Positions 55,601 to 64,000 of a stretch of 64,000 nucleotides of DNA are shown in pieces (positions within the stretch are counted from its first letter, which is position 1; every line of letters begins with the position of its first letter). Origin of the DNA: Chrysomallon squamiferum. Taxonomy: Eukaryota; Mollusca; Gastropoda; Neomphalida; Peltospiridae. Position numbers and translations under genes: made by a program. The notes below the pieces were generated by a model, which had not been told where the DNA came from, ran no database searches, and saw only the letters and a list, made by a program, of their open reading frames with translations. The stretch is taken from the NCBI GenBank assembly GCA_012295275.1, contig CM022673.1, positions 27,163,761 to 27,227,760 on the forward strand. The letters are read 5' to 3'.

Positions 55601-57767
55601 GCAATTACCTGCCATTTTAGATGTATATGTATTGAACTTTCTGATTGGTTAATGAATGTTCTGAAATTTGTTTAGACCAATAAAATGTTTGATTACAATC
55701 AACAGTTTAAAAACAGAAATCTAGTCATGTTAATCAATTTTCATTTGTCTGCTTTTTGGTTGTGATTATGAACATTCTTTACTGCTTTAAAATAATATGA
55801 TTTCTTTTTTTTTCTTCTTTATTTTTTCTTCTTTTGTTTTGTTTTATTTATTTACTTATTTTCTATTTTTGTTTAATTGATTTTTATTATTGTTGTTATT
55901 CTTATTATTATTATTATTATTATTATAATTATTATTTTAATGTTCAAATGTTTCATGATTTTTACATTATTATATTTATAAATGATATATTTTTTTTAAT
56001 GTTAACAGTGATAAATATTTTTATGTTTTGTGATATAATGTGATTATTGATCCAGATGATTAATGGTTTTGCAATATTTTATTTAATTTAAATGTGTATT
56101 ATTAAAATTTATTTATTTATTTATTTATTATTATTATTATTATTGTTATTAGTATTATTATTATTATAACTTTTTTTTTTTTTTTTTGATGTGAAATGAT
56201 ATGCATAGTAAGATATAAAATGTATTGTTTTGATCTTGTTGATTTATTTTACAATCAGTAATAAAAACAAATTAAAAAAAAAAAAAAAACCAGTATGAAG
56301 TCTATAAATGTTTGTGTTTGTTTGCGTTTATGTGTGTTATAGGATCAGGTGCAGAGTTTCTTTATAAAGTCAGCATAATCATCATGGAAAAATAAATAAC
56401 TGCAGCTTGAATTCACACATAATATAAAAATAAATACTGACATAATTTCAATCATTTATCTCTTAAGTTTAATTATGTTCCCAAGAATGAATTTTATTAA
56501 ATAATTTAAACTGAAATATGATGGGACAACCAAAAAATCAGGCTTTTGTAAAGAAGCACTGAGAATTAAGTCATAACAGATCTTTATGGGACTTTTCCAT
56601 TTTGGTGAACCACAAAGTTGTTGCATAAAATTATTTTAAGAATTTCAAAATGGTAATAATTTTTATATTTTATAACAAATCATCTAAGAGTTGTGATGAT
56701 ACATGAACATTCCATTTTTCATATGCTGTCAGCATTACGCTCACATAAAATATCTCACCACATTGTTTTGGAGTTATGCCCTTTGAATTTGTGTTTCAGC
56801 AGTTTTATATAAATGATGAATACAGCAGTTAAATGTATTGAACTGTGAACTGATTTGATTGCATCAAATGCTTAAATATGTTACATAGATGAAATTTTCA
56901 GTAGGCAAACCACAATTTTATTTTAAAACCACATTTTATGTTATTTACAGGTGCAAAACTTCAGTCTTTTCCTGTGAAAAGATTAGGTGCTTTAAAATGC
57001 GATAGTTTAATTAAAACTATTTCATATTACTTCTATTTACTTATATTACCTGTTAAAAATAAACAATGACATGATTTCAATCATTTATCTTTAAATTATA
57101 AGCATTGTGAGCATATTTATCTTTGTCTGCTAAAAACACCAAACTAAACAAAAAAACAGAAAACAATCATTATAAAATATAGAAATGTTTTAATAATTAT
57201 TATTCATAATTGTTACTGTTATAAAGCAAGTGCTTGAGCATGTGTATTTTGTGAATATATGCATGTTATTGATCTCTCAGATCTTTTGTATTGATTATTG
57301 TAAATTTCCCTTATACTGTTAACAAGAATCATATTGATAATAAAAGAAGTAGCAGTATTTTAGGTACCAACATACAGTTCATATGTTCAGTATTATTTAT
57401 GGAATATTTAAGAAATTGTATCACATGTACATATTGGGTCCAGAAGTATAATTGTTTCTAATTGCTATTTTTTAGGTTCCATTTAAATTGCATCACAACA
57501 TTTTCCATATTTAACTGAAAACAGTTTTTACTATTAATATTCCAGAATTTGTGGACAAGTATTTCTGTTTTATCACTGGTATATTGCCTTTCAGTATTTC
57601 GTGATATATTTTTACTATGATCTCTTTTATAGCCTACAACAGATCTGCTGAATTCTTTATTTATGGCCTCTACACTAAGTTTTCTTAGTCTTTCCATGAA
57701 GTTTTCTGTAATTCCAATCAGACAAATTTCCAACATATCCACTCATCAGCTAAGTTGAATCTGTCTC

Positions 57768-58180
57768 TGAAGTTAACACTAATCTTGACTCTGACCCTAA
57801 CCCTGACATTAGCATTAACCCTTACTCTGATTCCATTTCTTAATTTTGAATCTAACCTGACTTTAACCTTAACCCCAACTCTGATTCAGTCTGTAAACCA
57901 GAATCTAATTTTAAACCTAACCCTGACATTCATCCTGACTGATTCTAAACCTTATTTTAGACCTAACCCTGAATGTTACTCTAACCTGACTCTGATCTTA
58001 AGCCTGATTTTAAACTTAATCCTGACTGTGATCCTAAGTCTAATTTTGAACCTAATCCTGACTCTGATCCTAAGCCTGTTTTTGAACCTAATCCTGACTC
58101 TGATCCTAAGTATAGTTTTAAACCTGAATCTGAATTTGACAATCCTTACCCTGTTTGTAACACTGATTATGGTTCATCTC
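57768..58180 (+). repeat. Degenerate minisatellite with telomere-like CCTAAC/CCTGAC core
   Basis: Array of six-base-phased units (CTGACC, CCTAAC, CTGATC, CTTAAC). On the right it organises into a 36-base unit AATCCTGACTCTGATCCTAA + G.CT.TTTTTGAACCT repeated about four times. The hexamer phase gives the apparent Leu-Thr-Leu protein frame. Confidence 0.85.
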
Positions 58181-61100
58181 TAAGCATGTCCATTATATTG
58201 ACATGGTTGGTAATAAAAAAATATTTCAGTTTGTTATTTTCTAAGTAAGATTTTATTAGTCTCATTAATATTTAATTTTACTGTTCCAACTTGTTTTATG
58301 CATTTTTAGTTGATCAGAAAAATCCATAACTCCTTTCATCTTTTTTTAATGTTTTTTCATTTATTTTTATTGTTGTTTTCCAGATTCTCAATTTTCAGTT
58401 GTGTTTTGTTGCATTAATTTATTTACTTGTACAGTTAATATTATTTTATTTTGTTATATTTCTGTTGTGTTGAGTCTTGTACATTTAATTAACTTTTGCA
58501 GGCATTCAGCTTGCTTATGGTTACAAAACTTTACTGTATTTACAGGCATACCTTTATCTTTCATTCTTTTTTTTTTTTTTTTTTGATGTAGTAACATTTT
58601 TATCATCACTTTTGTAATTATTAATCATACCAATACAGACTAGGAATCATTTTGTTATTATTTTGTCTTAATTATTATTGTTATTTTATTCTTAGTGTAA
58701 ATACGTATCTTAATTATTATTGTTAAGTTATTGCCAAAGTAATTATGCATAAAAATTTGTAAATGTTTGGGTCACAGTACTAACATTCAGTCTAATGGTA
58801 ATAACAATTCCATTATAAATGGTGTCATGATTTTTGATTATATTAATTTTATATCTTGGAGTAACCAAGATATATAATTAATATAATAAAAAATTATGAT
58901 ACCTTTTGTTACAAGGACAAAGTTAATTTATTTTTTTTTTTTTCAATTTAATGGAACCAGAAACTTCTTAGCCTACACTGCCACTGTATGTTATATATAG
59001 ATTGGTAAATTACTGTTTCTGAAATGCACATTTCTTGTATTAAATGTTTACACTGTCATCTGGTCAAAAAAACAATTTTATTTGATTAACATAAAACTAA
59101 CTAGTAATGAGTAATAATTCCAAATTTAGTTTCATGTTTCACACAATTATGTGAATATATTTAAATAACATAAAAAGATTTTTAAGGGTTGCTACTGAAC
59201 TGTTTGTTAATGCATGTGAATGATTATTATAATATGTTATAATATAAGTGTGTACCAGTGTGGTATTTGTCTGTGTGTAAGAGTGGCCCTTTCATTGGTG
59301 CCTTTAATACCATGTCTTGAAAAAAAATATAATGTAATTTAGGTTGTTTTTCTTGCAGGGGTTTTCATGCCAAGACGTGTGGCAAAAATAGCTTTAAATT
59401 TATTTTAAAAATAAACATATGTTTATGTTATTACAGTTTCAATGCCAAATTCACATGTCTTTGTTGTTTTCTTCAGAATTTGTATGTGCTAAATAATCAA
59501 TGATTTGTTTGCAAAACTCACTTCTTCATAATTTTTTTTTTTTTATTACAATATCTAAAATATATTCATAATCCATTTATACTCAGTTATAAAACTGCTT
59601 TTAAACAGTATTAAAATATTTAATGACATAAATGGCAGTTTTTATACTTGTAATCTTCATGCTTTTGAATTATTTGACCATTCTGTTCTGTGTCCAATTA
59701 ATTTACAGTTTGTTTTGTGTCTGGATGATTATTAGATAGCTTTTTTTTTTTTTTTTTTTAATTTATTGAATTATTGTTTGAATCTTCATTTTTTATTTTT
59801 TATTTTTTTTATTTTTTTTTGGCTCAACAGTCCTGTTGATTAAGCATTAATCTACTGTGAACGTAAAAAGAATTACATATTTACATGACATTTCATTACT
59901 ATATTGTGAAACACCATTTCACTTTGTTTTTAAACCATTTTCATCAGAATTTTTAGTTTTAAATAATTAGAAGGCAGCTGTTACAATTTACACCTATTTA
60001 AATTAACCAAACATTTTTTTTAAATATATAAAGCAAATTGTTGTTTTTCTTGATGTTCCTTTTTTCTATACATATTTCAACTACATTAATTTTAGAAGTT
60101 AAATAAGAGTCTTTTTTAAAACACCTTTTCTTTGTTTTTTTTTTTTCTTTAATTGTATTAGTATTATTATTTTGTACTTATCAGGTTTAATGATTTATTT
60201 CTTAAAACATTGTTTTGTTGGTATTTTAATGTAAACTGTAAAAAAAATTTACTGTCCAAAATTCAGTGCATATTTTTGCCTTGCTATTTACTGAAGTAAC
60301 TGGGATGGTTAGCATACATTTTTGTAATTTAAATTTTGTAAAATATGCTTGTCATATTATTAGTTATTTTTGGCTTTCTTTCCCAACCTAGGTTTTTGGG
60401 TTGTTGTTTTTTTTGTGCCATAAAATTGTGTTACTTTCACATCTATATTATATTGAAAGAGCTTATTGTTGTTAATTTTTGTACACTTTTGATTTGCAAA
60501 CTGACATATTCTTAGCAAATTTATTCACTATAAAAATAGGGGAGATATCAATAATATCAGTAATAATAATACAGAATGTGTCAGTTAGAAAAATTAAAAG
60601 ATTAAAATTCTGTGATTTATTTGCAAGTAAATAAACATTTTGCTTATTAAGCATTGTTTGTTGATTTATTGTCATTATTGTTTGTGTCATATATAACCTT
60701 TTTGATGAGCAGATATATTTTTAGAAATCATAATGGTTGTTTACATTTAAAAAAATATTTATATTTAATTTGGTGAATTAATAGAAATATAATAAATGTA
60801 AATAATAATAGTAAATCAAATGCAAAGAATAGATACAGACCTACTTATTTCCTGAAAATAAAAAATAATAATTACAATAAATAAAAAGAAAACTTTGAAA
60901 ATAAAATGTTCATATAAATAATTTATGACCTTTTTTTTACTAACCAGTTTTTTTATTATTATTATTATTATTTTTAATTTATATTATTAATGCAGTTTAC
61001 AGTAACTTTTCAATATATGTTATTTATTTTTTAAGTTTTATAAAATAATATATAGTTATTACATTTTATAATAGGATGTAATATTTATTTATTTTTTTTT

Positions 61101-61439
61101 TTTTTTTTTTATTTTTAGTTAGCCAAATGGGTTACAAGAAATAATGACATTTTAGTCAAGCTTTGTTTGGTTTTTGTGTACGTCTCAAAAGGGTTAAAAT
61201 AAACACGCACACACGCACACACACAAACACCATCTGATAAAGACAAAAATCGTAAATGTTTCATTGTTATTCTATATATATCCAAACTAAATAATATTGA
61301 TATTTTACTTGAGTTAAGAAATTCTGTTATTTCATTTAAGAAACCTACCTATTTTGATACGAATCATACATTATTAAACTGATAATTATTTTATCGACTA
61401 AATTAAATAATTTAACAGGCTTGTTATTTATAATGATTA

Positions 61440-61485
61440 TTTTATAATAATAATAATGATAATAATAATAATAATAATAATAGTA
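61440..61485. repeat. (AAT)n microsatellite
   Basis: About 13 AAT units with ATGAT interruptions. Confidence 0.9.
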
Positions 61486-62266
61486 ATTTTCGGTTAAATA
61501 CAAACATAAATGAAGATTATATTTGTAAAAAAGCTTTGACAAAAAAATTGTCATTATTGTACAAAACACCATTCAAGAAAATACCGAAAATACATCGAGT
61601 CTTTTCGCCGATACTCGTAACGGAATATTACGGAAAAGACCGAGGTACATGACATTTTTATTCGGTTTTAAAATAGTGAAACATTAAGAACATGTTAAAC
61701 CAAAGATGTTCTAGTATTTATTTATAACATTCCTGAAAACAAAATGTTTTGTACATGTATATTTTATATATATTTTTTTAACGTTATCACTGATTAAGTT
61801 AGATTAACATACAGTTGCAAGCCGTTAGCTGAAAATTCCTTAAAAATTAAAAAGCCTAAAGCATATTGGGTATAGTTGCCATGGCAATGATTAAAGCAGC
61901 TAGATATTCTTGAATATGATTTTAATATAATTTTTATGTAATATTAAAAGTGAGTAACATCTAGAAACCCTTTACATTTAATAATAATAATAATAACGAA
62001 ATGTATAATGATGGTAATTTTGTGTTTTAATTTACATTTTTATTATTAAATTTGGCACACTAATTCAATAACAAAATAAAATAACAAATATCCCCAAACT
62101 GACAAATAAGCAAACAGCAAAACCTCATAAACGAAAACTTATGACAAAAGCATGGACAACATAAAATCCTCATTTTATTAAAAAATACATTAACTAACTA
62201 AAAAAAATGATTTCCATTAAAATTCTTTGAATACATTTTCACCATATCAAGACATTACCATCAACT

Positions 62267-63394
62267 ATGGCCAGTTCGGGCTGCTGTGAAAAATACTATT
62301 TTATTGTGAAATGTCGAAATATAGAAGCTTTAAAAAAATGTTATGAATCAGGTAGATGGGCATGTAGGAATAGAGTTAAACCCCCTCATCCACACACCAT
62401 CCTAACACACTGTTTAAGAAGGAAGCCTGTCATTTTAATATTCAGTGTTAATAACTGCCATGGTTGGCATGGTTACTGTGAAATGACTGATGTTCCTGAA
62501 GCTGTTGGTAGCAGCAAATCTGATTCTGGTTTTAAAATGATTGACAGCCATGATGCTGGTGTTGATGAATTGGATGGTGGCAAAAATAAAGAAGATGGTA
62601 TTTTAATACCTAAAAATATTGATGATACTAAAATGGAGTCATGTTCTTCGGTTGCATTTGAAAAGGAAACTGAAGAGACTGAATGGTATTATTTCAATGT
62701 CCAGTGGAAAACAATATTTTTAAAAGAATTTGGAGAACAGTGTTTGTCATCAGCCAAAACAGAACACTTTTCTGTGTCAGAAAATCTTAAAGTTAACAAA
62801 GCAAGAAATTGGCAAGATCTTCCTGAAGATATTGGCAGACATCTTTGCGAGTTGATTGATGAGCACTATGCCGAGTTAAAACAACAATTACAGCTGAAAG
62901 TTGATGCTCAGAAAGCTAAACAACCTGAATCATTTTTGGTACCCGGTGTAAAAGAGGACAGTCACTGGTACTGGCAGAAAGCAGTTTCCAAGGTTGAAGA
63001 GGAACTTGGAAGAATTCATCTTGCTTGTCCATTTGGAAGTCAGAGGTAAGTTATGTTGAAAAAATATTGGAAAATTAGTTTAATACGAATGAAAAAAGAC
63101 AAATAATAATGATGAAGATGGTGCTAAATAAATAAATAAATAAATACCTAAAAAGAGGAGCAAGTTAAAATTGAATTTTGAATTTTCACCAATCATTAAT
63201 TTTGTAAAATGATATAATATCTGTTTATTTATTAATTTATTTATTTATTTATTTATTTATATAGTTGTTTTCTTCCTTGTTGTATTTATAGGTACAATTT
63301 GCATGATGCTGACAGTGATATCGATGTGTTTATAGTTTATCAAGCAAGCACAAAAGATGTTTTGGGACTTAATCCACCAAAAGAAACAATCAAG
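62267..63394 (+). CDS. YTH-like domain fused to a nucleotidyltransferase domain, 3' end uncertain
   Basis: Exons 62267-63045 and 63292-63394, joined in phase. N-terminal part (about 8-73) looks like the first half of a YTH domain: YYFIVKCRNIEALKKCYESG, Trp31 where YTH proteins have the first aromatic-cage Trp, then VILIFSVNNCHGWHGYCEM. Residues 74-139 are an acidic, Ser/Asp-rich insertion. The second YTH half resumes at about 140 with EWYYFNVQW, including Trp140 and Trp147, then NLKVNKARNWQDLP. A charged helical linker (about 205-245) leads to FGSQRYNLHDADSDIDVFIV, the GS..DxD signature of nucleotidyltransferases (Gly257-Ser258, Asp269, Asp271). The following LGLNPPKETIK resembles COG3541/RlaP-like predicted nucleotidyltransferases in memory. 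The second exon ends at AAG|GTTTAA. If this is a donor, the gene continues beyond the window; if not, the protein stops at TAA 63398-63400 with 295 residues and an incomplete transferase fold. I know no characterised protein with this architecture. Confidence 0.75.
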
Positions 63395-63400
63395 GTTTAA

Positions 63401-63936
63401 ATTATCTTAGTATCAGATTTCTGTGGTGTATCAAAAAATTTCTGAAAGCAGAAATGGAACTAATAAAGGGCGACAAATTGTTCAAGCTCATAAATATTTT
63501 TTTATCTTTTCTATTTTTTGTTTTTTGAATTTGTTTATTTATTTATCTATTTTTTTACATACATATTTTTTTCAATCATTCTAAAAATGATGATGATATC
63601 TTCTGTTGATTTTTCACATTTAAAAAATAGAGGCACTATTGTTTTTTCTTCTTTTCTATGCTTTATATACTGCATGTAGCTTATTTAGAAAGAAACAGTT
63701 CTTTCCCAGTTTTTGCAGATGTAGTGTATTGATAATTTTTTAAAACTGGAATTATTTATGCAAAAAGGTTCATATAATTTTGACTTGTCCCTCCCCAATA
63801 AAAAAAATCCTGCATATACATGTGCTTCTTCCTATTTTTCTCTTTCTGAATAAATGTATATGTGTATGCAAATATATATTTATGTAAATGTTTGTGAAAA
63901 TATGTTTTTGTGTGTATTTGTGTGTGTGCATCTATA

Positions 63937-63973
<37 letters not shown>

Positions 63974-64000
63974 ATGTACATGTATATAAATGATTGTGTT
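63401..64000. other. Probable intron or 3' flank of YTH-NTase gene
   Basis: AT-rich sequence without a recognised exon, ending in a GT repeat (about 63935-63974). Confidence 0.6.
63935..63974. repeat. (GT)n microsatellite
   Basis: About 16 GT units near the right window edge. Confidence 0.95.

Larger units (their letters stand above)
53384..62266. other. Gene desert between choline kinase and YTH-NTase gene
   Basis: Starts with the choline kinase 3' UTR. The remaining 8 kb is AT-rich with poly-T runs, a GT tract, ATT tracts (about 55890-55925 and 56135-56168), two SINE-like relics and a degenerate minisatellite. No exon was recognised on either strand. The long frame at 57755-58183 is a translation of the minisatellite. 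Confidence 0.6.

Noticed and set aside
57755-58183. 142-codon Leu/Thr-rich frame
   Set aside because: Open only because the minisatellite has a six-base phase; no start context and no domain.

Overview
This is a window of animal nuclear DNA. It is very AT-rich, the genes are split into many short exons by AT-rich introns with GT-AG borders, and microsatellites (CT, GT, CATA, ATT, AGT) are dense. The gene set (BLTP3-type lipid transfer protein, ARL1, KCTD, choline kinase, SR splicing factors with an RRM plus zinc knuckle) is metazoan. The RRM-CCHC-RS splicing factors and the orphan NRY-type receptor suggest a protostome, plausibly a lophotrochozoan such as a mollusc. The taxon is inference; no database was used. 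Exons were built by hand from splice sites, reading phase and family resemblance.

Layout. 1-649 (-): 5' part of a rhodopsin-class GPCR, with one frameshift, running off the left edge. 2607-9041 (+): eight exons of a bridge-like lipid transfer protein (BLTP3/UHRF1BP1 family) whose N-terminus lies left of the window, so the GPCR probably sits antisense in one of its introns. 9064-16339: gene desert. 16340-22415 (-): SR splicing factor A. 25239-28230 (-): ARL1 GTPase, complete, six coding exons. 29194-34590 (+): SR splicing factor B, a paralogue of A with the same intron positions. 38200-38909: a Tigger/pogo-like MITE. 41879-42610 (-): KCTD6/21-like BTB protein. 43289-53383 (+): choline kinase, nine exons. 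53384-62266: gene desert with a degenerate minisatellite and two tRNA-SINE-like relics. 62267-right edge (+): a protein with a YTH-like RNA-binding fold followed by the start of a nucleotidyltransferase domain.

The two strongest observations are these. (1) Both SR genes carry, in the same intron and orientation, a similar 360-bp island. It begins just after a plausible 3' splice site, ends at a GTATGTG 5' splice site, and holds in-frame stops. This is the signature of an autoregulatory poison exon inherited from before the duplication. (2) The YTH-nucleotidyltransferase fusion at the right edge joins a possible modified-RNA reader to a possible nucleotide-transferring enzyme.

No functional pathway links all the genes. 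The two SR genes are likely functionally redundant, and two head-to-head pairs (ARL1/SR-B and KCTD/choline kinase) may share promoters.
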